DNA of 64,000 nt from Rhododendron vialii (GCF_030253575.1 NC_080563.1:14155001-14219000), one strand, 5' to 3'. Counted from the stretch's first letter, positions 1 through 11,903 are shown. The notes: generated by a model not told the origin, from the sequence alone. A program made the numbers and translations.

Positions 1-84
1 AGATCTAAATCGCCGCCTCTCCCTCACTGAGACGTGAGAAATGAAAATAGCCAAATAGGACTGCAAAAACCCTAAACGTATGTG

Positions 85-289
85 TATATATATAGGTAGG
101 GGTAATTTTGTAATTTACTAATTCAGTTCAGTTCGGGTATCAGCTGAACCAAAACCGAACCGAAACCCGTTCGGTTATCTTGTGTGCCAACCATACCCGT
201 TCCCACGGGGAAAATATCGGTTATGGTTCGGGGATAATTTCGGTTATCGGTTCGGGTACCCATCGGTTCGGTTCAAATTGCCATCCCTA
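85..289. mobile_element. Remnant of a CGGTTCGG-rich non-autonomous element
   Basis: The segment is packed with alternating AACCGAACC and CGGTTCGG motifs. It closes with ATTGCCATCCCTA, which on the other strand reads TAGGGATGGCAAT, a terminus type I associate with plant non-autonomous hAT elements. The left end is not clear and no target duplication was identified, so the superfamily is a guess. It lies in the presumed promoter region of the CBL gene. A second segment of similar composition is at 37373-37977. Confidence 0.35.
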
Positions 290-592
290 AAATATATGGT
301 CTCTTATTGGATTGTATTGATATGAATCCCGTTGACTTTATAACTAACTCATACTCTTGTGATGAATTTCTGGATCTCTGACTTTACCTTGGGGTCCCTT
401 TAAATCTGGAAGTTTGGTGAATGTATGAGAGATGATGTCAGTAATAATTTAATATTAGTTAGCTGATTTTTTTTGCACTGTGGGTTTGCATTTGGATGTA
501 TAATTTGCAAGGTTATGATGGTTTTGATGATATATTGTAGTGAAGCCTAGGCGCTAGTCTAGTGTGGTGTGCTTCTTCCATCGCCTTCGTGA

Positions 593-3500
593 ATGGGCTG
601 TTTTCAGTCTACGGCTAGAAAGCAGTTTCCTGGACACGAGGACCCAGTACTTCTGGCTTCACAAACAGCTTGTAAGTTAAAACTTTTTACATTGAATTGT
701 TAAATGATTATCTCTACTGGGGTATATATGTTCATGTGTTATTGATTTGAGTTTCCATAAGTCGACCTTAGATCCATTTAGCAATGAAAAGAAGTTTGTC
801 CTGAATATCTGAGTTTCTGTTAGTTTAGATCCATAATAACCACGACACTAAATTTTATTTTATGGTGTTCACTATGTAGTTGTTTTCTTTTTCCTACTAT
901 TGACAATTTGACAGCAAGCTTGTTTATTTGCTGTTTCCGGTTTTCCAGTTAGTGTAAGTGAAGTTGAAGCATTATTTGAGCTTTATAAGAGCATTAGCAG
1001 CTCCTTGATTGACGACGGACTTATTAACAAGGTAATGTGCCCTGGTATTTGTAGCCAAGGCTTCTGTTGTTTCATATTTTTGCTTATGTTCTCGAACTCA
1101 TTCTATCAATTGTTTCTACATTGCTATATCAGTAAATACATGGGAGATTTGGGGTGCCTTTTTTGTTTAACATATGTAATGGTTAGGGTTCCCATGCTCA
1201 ACGTTGGTGTTTTTGATAATCTATCAACCAGTTAATCATGGAACAATAAAAGCAATTATTTGTCCAACTAGTAAGTGAGTGACATGTTTCATTGTCCTTT
1301 CTGAGAGGCATTGACATTGACAAAATCCGGCAGCGAAGCTCTCTGTTTACATACTGAGCAATTTGGTTCAGGCCTATATATCCATACTATTGAATTTCAT
1401 GTGAACATGAGAAATGTCTTTATATCCATATAAAGACGTTTTCCACACATTTCAGAACTTGGGATGTGAAAATCAAGAAGACCAGTCATGTTATCCATCT
1501 CTTGTTGTCTTACTAATTTGTTAGGCTGCTTAGGCATCTATTGCCAGTAAAATCATTTATAGAACTAACTTTTATTCTGGGAATGTTGCCTCCTTTGATA
1601 TTTATTGGTTGTTTTCTACCTTTTATTATATTTTGCTAACAAGCCCTGGTAGGCAGCCTTTCTTGTATCGAAGTATTATGGAGATCTTTGAATGGTGGTG
1701 GAGAAAATGCGTAAACCTGATAAATTTTAGTCCACAAATGTGCCAATTACTTTTGAGCTATGTATCAGTCATCCTCGTGTGTTGTTTGTGTCTTGATAAT
1801 GCTGTGTTGTGAATAACAGAATACATGCATGCGATTTTTTAGTATGTTTTCATTGCGACATAATTTTCTTGCTATGCGAATTTCAGTTCTGATGTGATAT
1901 TGGATATTTTGCCTGAATATGCAGGAAGAGTTTCAATTGGCTCTATTCAATAAAGGAAAGAAGGAGAACCTTTTTGCAAATAGGGTATGGTGTTTGTCAT
2001 TTTGTATTCAGTTGGAACAATTGATTGTAGTAGTGCTGTAAATGTTGCGTTGATTTTGTAATATAAAAAAATTACTAACCCAAGTCTGTATATCTAATGT
2101 TAATGGGCTTTCAAATAACTTCAGAGGGAATTATTTTGCCTCATAAGTTGTTATTGAAGCTTTCCAGTGAAACTAGGTGACTCCTGGATCTGTTTAGGTT
2201 CAAACCACGAGGCATGCCATTTTGTTCTTCACCTATTTAGCTAGTTTTATTATCACTGTGTGTTTGCTTTTGCAACAACGCTTGTGCTTGCATGAGGTAA
2301 AATTTGCTGAGGTCTGTGTAATAAGCGTGTGCAATTTTTTGTTGGAGTCACGCGAACAAGGTCAGATGCATGCTCCTGTTGGCTTATTTGTAGGTCTTGG
2401 ATTTGTGTGCGCTTGTTCAGTTTGTATGTTGTTATACATGTTGTCAACATACTGGGGAGTTTGGCGTTCAATTTGGATATAGCTTGGACGTTGGTTTTGG
2501 ATGTTTTACATGACTTTTGCAGGTCAGTAGGTGCTAAGTTAGATATTAAGTTGGTTATTTGAGGGTGTGGTGATCTCTGGATGTTGTGCTAGCTAGTGAA
2601 AGCACTCTCTGCAGCTAAATTTTTTATTGTAAGATTCTTCTGCGTCAATGATTTTGCTCTTATTTTGATAGTGATAGATTTTGCATGCAGATCTTTGATC
2701 AATTCGATGTCAAGCGCAAGGGGGTCATTGATTTTGGTGATTTTGTCAGATCACTCAATGTCTTTCACCCAAATGCCCCAGAAGAAGACAAAATCGACTG
2801 TAAGCAGATATGATCTTTTGGATTAACCTTGAACTGCATCCCAGATTTTGGAATGCAAAACAAATTCCTTTATACTCTATATATCCCTTTCATGGCAGTT
2901 TCATTCAAACTCTATGATTTGGAAAACACGGGATTTATTGAGCGGCAAGAGGTATATTATTGCTTTTATTTTTTCATTAGAAATATTCTGGAGAGTGGAG
3001 AGAGTTTGGTACTCTCATTTTAAAGCTATTGGATATTATGTTAATTGTTTATAATTGCAGGTCAAGCAAATGTTAATTGCGCTGTTAAGCGAGTCTGACA
3101 TGAAGTTGGCTGATGAGACCATTGAGATAATAATTGATAAGGTGAGTGGTTACTGGTTAGTTGTCTTAACAATTCGAAGCAAAAGATCTACTCTTTTGAG
3201 AACTTGCAGAATTGTGCCATTTCCTTTTCACAAAGACCATTTCAACGTCATTGAAATTTGAACTTTCATATTGATCATCATGCTTACAAGAGAAAGAAAA
3301 ACAACTGAAAAAAAGAGACCGGGTTTTATACCGATGTATATCAGTTTTATAACCGAAGGGAAAAAAAGAGAGGATGGAAAGTCCCGTGGCATATGTATGC
3401 TCTGATAATGGCAAAGCACAACAAAAAATGAGGAAGTTTCCTTATTTTGCAATGCCTGCGAAACAAAGGTGGTCATTGGCCTTGATTTCATGAATCCTAA

Positions 3501-3901
3501 ACTATCCTACATTATGTTCTTACGCTTGGACAGGTTTCATTAGTTTTATCTTCTGGCGGGCAAAAGGCGACAGACATTTTTGTTGTAAGCACAAAATTTT
3601 CCTGTTGATCAGGTTTTGGTTGTATTTTGCATACAGACATTTTTGGAAGCGGATGTAAATCAGGATGGGAAGATTGATAAATCTGAGTGGCAGAATTTTG
3701 TGAGCCGAAACCCTTCACTGATGAAGATAATGACACTCCCATACCTGAGGTGTGTGAGCTTTGTTTAGTTTGCATCCGTATTTTCACGAGGTTCATAACT
3801 GTGGTTTAACAATTTTGTGTTGTTTCGTAAAATGCAGGGATATAACCACGACGTTTCCAAGCTTTGTTTTCCATTCCGAGGTTGAGGAGATGGCTACGTA
3901 A
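593..3901 (+). CDS. CBL1: Calcineurin B-like protein (CBL1/CBL9 type calcium sensor)
   Basis: Eight coding exons with GT-AG borders: 593-671, 949-1031, 1925-1984, 2691-2799, 2899-2951, 3061-3141, 3637-3749 and 3838-3901. They total 642 nt, or 213 aa, the usual CBL1 length. The protein starts MGCFQS: Gly2 is the N-myristoylation site and Cys3 the S-acylation site that take CBL1/CBL9 to the plasma membrane. The degenerate first EF hand lies around residues 30-60. Later EF loops start near D80 ([10 protein letters not shown]), D117 ([12 protein letters not shown]) and D161 ([12 protein letters not shown]). The C-terminal FPSF motif carries Ser201, the position that CIPK kinases phosphorylate in Arabidopsis CBL1. 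In the family, CBLs bind Ca2+ and activate CIPK kinases acting on ion transporters. An AG just before 541 suggests an intron in the 5' UTR. The frame is intact. CBL1 and CBL9 cannot be separated by eye. Confidence 0.96.
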
Positions 3902-4326
3902 CAGATAATTTACACAGCTTAGAATTCCATGTTCCTAGTTTGCTCGGCTTTTCTTGTTTTATTGTTAGAAGGAATTCTATGTTTCGGAAGGTGTTTTGTA
4001 TTTTTATTGTCTAGAAGGATTGAGTTCGACGATTTAAATGCAGAAATTACGCGAATTAAATAGAAAGAGGCGCAGCTGAATTTGACTAGCTGTGATCTTA
4101 CAATTGTGAAGTGTTTCCAATTCCGGCATTTGCTAGCGTATTTTTGCCCGTTGGTAGGATTGTAGATTCAGAAGATTCTTAAGCTCTTGGGTGCCTCTAA
4201 ATCTAAATCCACGACAACTTACTTTAATGCCACGACTTCTTCACCTGGGGTGACTTTTTTACCCTCTACTCGGATGTTCTTCCCTTCAGTTCTTCACACT
4301 TTACACACTCCACTCTCTCCATGGAA

Positions 4327-4357
4327 CCCCCCCCCTCCCCCCCCCCCCCCCCCCCCC
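4327..4357. repeat. Poly-C homopolymer, 31 bp with one T
   Basis: A run of C interrupted only by T at 4336. On the minus strand it is a G tract that could form a quadruplex. Runs like this are prone to length errors in sequencing. Confidence 0.95.
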
Positions 4358-5340
4358 AATTGGTCAATCTACCTGCTTGGTGACACAAACTACTACTTTT
4401 TTCTCCTGTACTAATCCATTCCAGTGCTTTCTCATCTATACCTATTTCGTGGAGACTATCACGAAAGGCAAGGACCGGATCTGTTTTTAGGGGCCAATTC
4501 GACCGATTCATTCGACAAAGACAGAATTGTCACTAATATTCGTCCCAACAAAGATCAATGTTATAATCCCTAAAAATCCCTGACCTAATCACTCGATCTC
4601 CTGGATGTACCTCACACGAAAATGGAAATCTTGCAAAGGAAAAAAGAAAAAGTCGGCAGGAAGGTGTAGTGGTGATGTTGGATTTGTTTAACTCTTATTA
4701 TTGGAAGAGGCCAGTTATTTTCAGGAAAAAAAGAGAGGATATCCATGGGTACATATATGTATATGTATGTGTGCGTGTAGATGGATGGATGTAATGGCAT
4801 GTCCTTTTTAAGCGGGACGATGACATAGTGGAGAGAGAGGGAGAGATGCAATCAGGGAGGAGGAAATGGGTCTCCTCTGTACTCGGTTGCACCAGATTTT
4901 GCGGAGCATGAGGGTACTATAGTCAGATTGCATAACCTGTTGTGGCAGAAGAAAAATGCTTCGTGGCTTTATCATTTTCCAAGCTCTTTTTTCTTATTCG
5001 ACAGAGCTCACTAAAAAAACGCTTTTATGTAGCCGACCTTGATTGATTGAGACTTAAAAACTCTGTTGGTTCGGTTTAGTTTGATTTATCAAATACAATG
5101 GTGATGTCAAAATATTTGGGATTTGTTATAGAGTAGAATAGGATATGCAACAAATTATTTTAGTTTCTAACTCTTACTCTTTCGCAACAAATGATCAAGT
5201 TACTTATCGACCCAATTGATCGCGTAAACAAAACGCAAACATGGTTCAACTTTTATGAGAAATGAGAACACAAGGGGACATCGATTCAACCATAAGATAC
5301 GTGAGCAACTTCACTGATAATTATAGTGGTTCATTTTCAT

Positions 5341-5342
<2 letters not shown>

Positions 5343-5418
<76 letters not shown>
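5343..5418. repeat. (GA)n microsatellite
   Basis: About 38 uninterrupted GA units, the longest dinucleotide tract in the window. Confidence 0.97.
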
Positions 5419-5420
<2 letters not shown>

Positions 5421-7808
5421 ATAATATAGCAGAAATGCATGATACAGTATGATCCAAGGCAGTAGACAGGAATCAGACCCTCAATCAAACCAAACGATTC
5501 CTTACTATGGCAAATAAACAAAAGAACAACTAAAGCCAAACTCAATCATATATTCAGAGCAGTTCTTATAGATAATCACAATTTATCAACGTTAGACTCT
5601 ATATATTGGGCTGAATTCGCATGAAACCTAATCCCAACGATTTCCGGAGCCTTTCAATTTTCACTGGTTCTCCCAAAAACCCAAATGGGAATGAGATTAT
5701 TTCAAAAGCATTATGAATTCGAGACTATCTAAAAACATTCACTATTCATTACTGAACAATGAAAACGTTGACATCATAGCTCAACTTCAGTTTGCGCCCT
5801 TAGCCCTACAATAGCCCTGCTGCTGCGAAAACAAACAAATAAACAAAACAAGGTATTGGGAAAATTTGATGTGTGATACAGGAATCCGGATAAGAAGCTT
5901 CAATATCTATTATATACAGTCATGCAGAAATAATTTGAATTTATTCTGGTCAGGTTTTTACTCTTCCTAACTGACATTCTCTTCTCTCTACCCTCTTTCA
6001 ATCGGTTGAGTTTTGTTCTCCTTCTGTGCAGCAAGGGGGAGCAAGGGGACAGATCTGAGAGCTTCTCCCTTGCACGTGTGCTCTTGCTACCCTTCTCCTC
6101 TCGTGAGGAAGAACCCTTCTCCTCTCGTGAGGTTTTCTTCTTCCTTAACTCCTCTTTCTGTTGGTGTTGGTTTTTGGAAAACCAAAAAGGCTTTACCAAG
6201 TATAAGTCGGAATTTATCTTCGAGACAGCAGAGAGGAGGCCATTGCGTGAAGTTGGTGCAAAAAATCGAACCAACAAAGAAAATCCAGAGTGGATGAATA
6301 AGGGTCTTAGAAGAGGTACTTGAGAGATGTGACTCATCCTTTTGTGGTAGTTTCTTTTCCTTCTATTTTCCTTGGGTGGCTCTCCCTTGGCACATTCGCT
6401 ATGCAGCATTTGTTACTTGACAGTACAAACTATTCCAGAATCTAATCTAACAAAGTATGAGTAGTCACCCGTAAAGTTTCTGAAATAAAAATAATCTCTT
6501 GATTAGCGAATTTGTTGTGATTGTTTGCTCTACATTTCCAATGCATAATAGAAGAAAGTTTTTAAATTGCCCGTTCAAGACTAATCGCAGAGTCCCAAGC
6601 ACGTACACGTGGGCACATATGCTATATGAATACATATGAATAACAGTGCAAGTACTCATCCACAGCCTTTTGGGAATGTATGCTCCACAGTCCACACCAA
6701 GCACCGTTGAGTTGAATAGATCCCATATATTTTGCATCCTAGTTCCAAACACGAAGGGCATGTGTTTGGTTTCAAACCATATGAAGGCCACGTGTTGTCG
6801 CCTGTCGGGCCAATCCACAAGAGACAAAGTATACAATACCCCTTGCAATTTTGGAGAAAATGCGCACGGAAAATAGACAATTGCACAACAATGAAATAAT
6901 GTTGGCAGAACCAACTAACATAGGTATCTTGCTATACCTGCAAAGTCAATTATAACAACCCTGCGGTATATTTCAGTCACAGTGAAAGCAATAATAGCTA
7001 TGCTACGAACGAGTACACCATAATACGCATAGTTTGCAATTACTTTGAAAGCATCAACCCCAACTTAAAATGACTTATGTTTATGTCCAAAAGTAAATAT
7101 ATATGTAATGATCCACTTACCAAAATACCATCAACATGAGCTTCAAAATGACAAGCATGCTACTGCTCGTGCAATGTCTAGCTCCTCAGGACCTACAAAT
7201 AGCCCCACAGAATGATAAGTTAACAAACTAGACCAAAAAATGAAAAGTAGTCTAATAACGACAATCTTCTCCATGGAAAGGCCACAATTGTGTGACAAGA
7301 TCCATATAAAACCTCACTACCGCCCAATTTTCAAGCACCACAATTATCAAGCTTGGATGCAAAATTGCAATCAGTACATCATTTTAAGCTCCCTAAAACT
7401 TAGTCAATTGCCTCAATGTCAATTCATCACTTTATATTTTAGTTTATATGTACCAACCACATAACTTCACTCCAACTTAGCAATGAGATTGCTCGAAGAA
7501 GCATTCTTCTTTATGAGGCATATCACAAGAGAATATTTAAGTTGTAAGATTTTAGCTGTTTCGTCATTCGTTCTTTTTAGTGGGAATGCTAGTTGCAGTA
7601 GACTGGCAGTGTATTGTATATGGAACGTACTTCATTTATGTCTCGTAAAAATGAAGTAACACCACTACAACTTGCAACAACCTTTTCTCTTGAGCCAGCA
7701 GCAACGTCGACCACATATATGCAACAAGACCACATATAAATGACCAGAGAAATAGAAATGAAGGGAGCAACATAAAAAAATAAATGTAATAGCCGAACCC
7801 AATTGCAT

Positions 7809-8787
7809 TTAACTTAAGGCTTTGTTTGGTTTGGTGAACTTAATCCAAGTAAATAACTGAATCAACAAATACCTTCTGTTAATTTGGGTTTTTTTCTCCT
7901 CCTTGCAGAACTTTATATGCATCCCCATAAACCTACGAACTAGAGCTTGGAAGTTACAGGGAGGAGAAGGAGCCTTCCCATCCTGCTTGGCCTGAAAGGT
8001 AACATAATACATAGCACCCGTGCGAAAACTGATACACAGCCTGACGAGCTTGACAAACTTGTATTTGGTGCGCTGTAATTGGGTTAAAAAGACATTAACA
8101 AACACTCCCAAAGAAAGAGGAGCTAATGGAATGGCAAGTATTTACTGAACGAAAAGCCGAGAAACACACCTCTTTTCTGTTGTAACCTCTGAGAGCCTTC
8201 TTTGCTGCTCTAGTGGAATGAATACCCAGTAGCTTCGGTAGGTTTTTCCAACGAGATTTCTGTAATAGGTTTTCTTAATATAACCTCAAAGGGATTACCA
8301 ACGTCATTCAACCACCTATACCTATGCTTTCTTCATATTTTCTCTGGAACAGATTTACTCCTATATGATATGAATGGAATCACAAGTACACACACTCAAA
8401 GGAATGCCTATACATGCCTCGCTCTCCTCAACCCTCTTTATGTAAGCTTCCGATGTAAAAGAACGCACTTTTCTATTTATCCCTGTAACCGGAGCCATGG
8501 CACTCTCCTCCTGTAGATCTGTTCTGTAATCCTCATAATCGTCATCTGGTTCCTCTTTCTCCTCCTTCTGCTGCTGCTGCTTCTTGCTTCTTCTGCCACC
8601 GACGCTGTGGTTTTCCGCCTCCTTGCTGTTTCTTGAATGCAGGACGGGTGATTCTGAGATTAGCAAAATCATCTTCCAACATCATCTGCTTGTATGCAGA
8701 CCGCGGGGTCATTCTTCGAGTACAAAAATCATCACCGCGGTCTGCCAATCTCTTCTTCTGTTCAGATTCATGGTTTTCCATCACCAA
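7809..8787 (-). pseudogene. Disrupted cystatin-fold-like plant gene
   Basis: Read on the minus strand. A start at 8787 opens a charged N-terminal part (MVMENHESEQKKRLADRGDD, then MTPRSAYKQMMLEDDF). Its frame runs into a stop near 8542. The neighbouring frame continues sensibly (DDDYEDYRTDLQEESAMAPV, 8560-8480), so a frame change lies near the CAG/GAA-rich stretch around 8570-8600. A second apparent change is near 8222, between frames reading KPTEATG and IHSTRAAKKALRGYN. One clean exon (8170-8259) joins through a 97-bp GT-AG intron to an exon starting at 8072 that reads RTKYKFVKL, GAMYYVTFQAKQDG, NFQALVRRF and IKFCKEE. That pattern (YN...TKYEFVK, YYITFEA, FQA-V, FC) is the plant cystatin/monellin-like fold. 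The QxVxG protease-binding loop is not visible, so inhibitor activity is not claimed. It is either a pseudogene or a gene with unresolved indels. Confidence 0.5.
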
Positions 8788-8859
8788 ATCCTGTATATAT
8801 ACCTATGATATGGCATGACAGGATTATGCAATTAGATGAAAGCATGAAACTCATAGCTA

Positions 8860-8990
8860 ATGTTTTAAAAATCGCTAGGCGTTGGTCGGGCAGAAAAGGG
8901 GTGCCCTTGGCCCCACCTATCACCTAAGCGTGGACTAGGCGCCTAATTAAGGCATTGGACCACAACCTAGCGTCTAGGCGGCCGACTTTG
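8860..8990. repeat. CTAGGCG-rich dispersed repeat fragment
   Basis: Recurrent GCTAGGCG, TAGGCGCC and CTAGGCGG motifs in a GC-rich island inside AT-rich DNA. I recognise the composition as a common dispersed plant repeat but cannot assign a superfamily. It lies just upstream of the minus-strand cystatin-like locus. Confidence 0.35.
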
Positions 8991-9211
8991 ACTGCATTGT
9001 GAGAGATCAACAAGCATAATTCAAGTGAAGAAACATCATGCGCTCAGAGATCATCCAATTTGTCTTTTTTCAATAAAAAAACAATTCGGTTCGCACACCA
9101 AGATGCCACAGGCAAACGTATAAAAAGAAAAGCGAGACCGTGAGGGAAGAGGGAGAGGAATGTACAGATAGGAATTCTCAGAGAGAGAGAGAGAGATGGT
9201 TTTACTTGTCT

Positions 9212-9366
9212 TTAGTCACATAACGCGCGCGTGTGCGTGCCATCGTGATTACGTTGTTTTCAACGTGTACCACGGAACGGAAATTTTCGAGAGCCAAGAT
9301 TGAAAGCAAAAGCGCAGAGTGAGGATTGGAGAGCGGAGCGAAGGCGGATTATGTGACTGAGGTCAC
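9212..9366. mobile_element. Foldback element of the TCACATAAT family, copy A
   Basis: Starts TTAGTCACATAACGCGCG and ends GCGGATTATGTGACTGAGG, so the termini are inverted (GTCACATAA / TTATGTGAC). The inside contains ATTTTCGAGAG and GAAAGC/GAGAGCG blocks shared with the copies at 24881-25024, 55321-55466 and 56321-56470. The copies are 144-155 bp long and diverged, with no coding capacity. It is MITE-like, superfamily not assigned. Confidence 0.55.
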
Positions 9367-10000
9367 CTTGGTCATTGCTGGTCCTGGAGCAGTGGCGTTT
9401 GTCAAGAGAAAGAGAATTAAGGTTGGGGTAATGGAATAGTACTACTGGGGATAGCGAACGGTGCCTCGGTCTCTTATAGGGACGTCTGCTATTACTAGTA
9501 GTACGGTTACATTCTCTCTCTCTCTCTCTCCAATTCTGTTCTTCACAAATGAGAGGCACGTGGGACGGAGCGTAGGATTTCCTCTCGTAGGAATGAGGGA
9601 AGAGGGCAGCGTTCGTTCGCCGGCGAAGGGGGAGAAGGGAGGTGGTCGGCGACGAGGGAGGCAAAAGGCAAAGCTGTTCGTGCGTAGTATTAGTAATAAA
9701 AATGAGATACTCATTTTAGGCTAGGCTAAGTTCTGCTAAGATTTTTGAGATTTTTTATTATTCTGTTTTTATTTAAATTTTTTTAACGTTTGTTAATTTT
9801 ATGCTTAATTTTTGCGGATTATTAATTCTTTTCGAATAAAATAATCGAACAACTAAAAAATTATTCAGCAAATTGGTCTAAAGTCCAAAAGAAGAGGTCC
9901 CAAACTAGATTTAGTCCAGCTTAAGTTTCAGTGATGTGTAAAGTCCATTAATGAAAATATTTTAGAGTTTAAGGTCCGTGAAAAGACCAAATTGCCTTTA

Positions 10001-10110
10001 ATGAGACAAGGGTCTTGTTTGGCTAATACAAAAAATATCTTTTTTAATTTAAATGATCTTAAATGAGACAAGGGCCTTGTTTGGCTAACACAAAATATGT
10101 CTTTTTTCGT
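10001..10110. repeat. 62-bp tandem duplication
   Basis: Two diverged copies beginning ATGAGACAAGGG at 10001 and 10063, each continuing through TTGTTTGGCTAA, offset by 62 bp. They lie directly upstream of the larger minisatellite. Confidence 0.75.
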
Positions 10111-10136
10111 GTTTTTCGATCTTGTTGCACTTTCAT

Positions 10137-10497
10137 AGGGTACCCTAGGATTTTAGGCACTTTCATAGGGTACCCTAAGGTTTTAGGCACTTTTATAGGG
10201 TTTTAGGGTTCATTTTCCTATTATAGGGTTTTAGCGGTTTAGGCACTTTCATAGGGTACCCTAGGGTTTTAAGCATTTTCATATATAGGGTATCCTAAAA
10301 TTTTAGGCACTTTCATATGGTACCCTAGGGTTTTAGGCACTTTTATAGGATTTTAGGGTTCATTTTCCTATTATAGGGTTTTAGCGGTTTAGGCACTTTC
10401 ATAGGGTACCTTAGGGTTTTAGGCACTTTCATATGTAGGGTACCCGAAGATTTTAGGCACTTTTATAGGGTACCCTAGGGTTTTAGGCACTTTCAAT
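10137..10497. repeat. Higher-order minisatellite with GGTACC and TTTTAGGG motifs
   Basis: Built from units of roughly 30-35 bp: TTTTAGGCACTTTCATAG, then GGTACCCTAGGG. A larger 150-bp unit is also repeated: the motif CATTTTCCTATTATAGGG occurs at 10211 and again at 10361 with the same neighbours. The many TTTTAGGG pieces resemble plant telomere repeats (TTTAGGG) without being a perfect array. Confidence 0.85.
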
Positions 10498-10500
10498 ACC

Positions 10501-10590
10501 GGTCAACCTTGGTCAACGCCGGTCAATGTCGGTCAACGCCGGTTAACTTTGATCAACGCCGGTCAACCTTGGTCAACTCCGGTCAACTTT
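10501..10590. repeat. Nine-unit 10-bp array of GGTCAAC, W-box-like
   Basis: Nine consecutive units of exactly 10 bp, each GGTCAAC plus three variable bases. Seven of the nine keep GGTCAA, which reads TTGACC on the minus strand, the core W-box bound by WRKY factors. Units five (GGTTAA) and six (GATCAA) are changed. The 10-bp period nearly matches the DNA helical turn, so all sites would face one side of the helix. Regulatory function is inferred only. Confidence 0.9.
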
Positions 10591-11903
10591 GGACGGAGTT
10601 ATTTGTAAATCTTGGACAAGATGTCCTTTAAACTTTAGAGGAAAATATTTATATCCTTATCATGGCAAAAACTCTTATAGTATGTCCTCCTACTCAATTT
10701 ACCCAAAATTATTATCATTATCCAAATATTTTCGAAAATATTCAAAAAAAAAAAAAAAAAACACCCCCAAAGCCGGTTTGTAAAATCAAAACCAAATCGT
10801 GATTCATTTATTTAGTTGTGGCCCGGTTCATAGGAATTTTGGTCTAGACAGGGTAACCATTAGCTGCCCTTATGGTTCTCTGCTAGCATCGAGACAAACT
10901 TAGCACATTATTAATCAAAAATTATTCGGACAAATCAAAATCAAGGACCAATTTGGTTTCCGGAGAACCAAAGAAGGAATTAAGATGTTACGAGTTCGCA
11001 ATTTTTTCATGGCTTTAACCTTTGTGATTTGGTGTAATATCGTGGTGTTGCAATTTGATGCAAAAGGGATTTCAGACGGAGATAGAAAAGGGCGGAATAC
11101 GGCGAAGATGACGGAGGAAAATGTAGGGGCAGTGGAACTTGTTGCTGGAGTGGGTGGGTACGCCTTTCAATCTCAGCTACGAAGGAGGGATTCTATGGGG
11201 TTTTTTTTTAAACAAATGTTGGGTCGAGACCAACCCCGATCCACACTCTACATGCAAGCAAACAACAAGCACACGCACATACCTGAGAGATTGAGAGAAA
11301 AAATCACTATGTACTATATAAATCACAAACATACAAGCTATAAAAATTCTTCGAGAACTAACACCGGTTCCGCTCTGAGGAGGCCACAACTGGGCCCCCT
11401 CTAGTCTCCCTTCCCTCACTCTCCCTCTCTCTCTCACATGGCTGCACTCTCCCCACTCTCTACTCTCTCAGTCACATACATACAGGGAGAAAGAGAGAAG
11501 AAAACAAGGAAGGCATAGGGAGGGATCCCGTCCTTCTTGCACATGTGAGAAAAATCCAACAACAGAGCCATGGGAGGAGAGAGAAATAAGAGAGGTTGAA
11601 GATGGATTTGTGTGGGTGTATGTGAAAGAGAGTGAGAGAGAGATTTGGTTTGGCACATCCACCACCTCATAGAATTAACAAATCAAGTAAATTTTAATCC
11701 CCTTGTAAAATAGTTCCCCCTCCGATGCCCACATATTTATTCCCTTTATGTTATATATTCATCTTCTCTAATCTAAAACATTTCCCGCTAACAAACTGTG
11801 AGTTGTTAGAGTAATGAAAAGAACACTAACATCAAAACAAAACATACAAAGGGGACCCTCAATCAAAAATCAAGGGCAACAACCAAGAGTGTGTGTATAT
11901 ATA

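Larger units (their letters stand above)
3902..7808. other. Intergenic stretch, no gene recognised
   Basis: The 3' UTR and polyadenylation region of the CBL gene probably occupy the first 150-250 bases. The rest is AT-rich DNA with a poly-C tract (4327-4357) and a 76-bp GA microsatellite (5343-5418). Open frames of up to 169 codons exist (5900-6409 minus, 6465-6914 minus), but they have no recognisable domain, no splice logic and low-complexity Lys/Arg/Glu runs. I see nothing else here. Confidence 0.6.

Noticed and set aside
5900-6409. 169-codon minus-strand frame
   Set aside because: Lys/Arg/Glu low-complexity from a TTCTCCTCTCGTGAGG direct repeat, no domain, and no splice sites continuing it.
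6465-6914. 149-codon minus-strand frame
   Set aside because: No recognisable family, and an overlapping plus-strand frame of similar quality. Treated as chance or degraded repeat.
9260-9724. Overlapping frames of 87-134 codons on both strands
   Set aside because: Arg/Ser-rich composition arises from CT/GA-rich DNA and the copy A foldback element. No homology by eye.
10137-10590. Regularly repeated units considered as a CRISPR array
   Set aside because: The units are tandem without unique spacers, and the context is a plant nuclear genome.
10985-11404. 139-codon frame with a hydrophobic N-terminus
   Set aside because: The first 25 residues resemble a signal peptide, but the rest is unrecognised and the codons drift into Lys/His/Asn-rich repeat sequence. 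Not enough to call a gene.
11460-11500. Eleven bases resembling part of miR160 (CTCCCTGTATG on the minus strand)
   Set aside because: Only half of the miRNA matches and no pairing arm is present within 300 bp.
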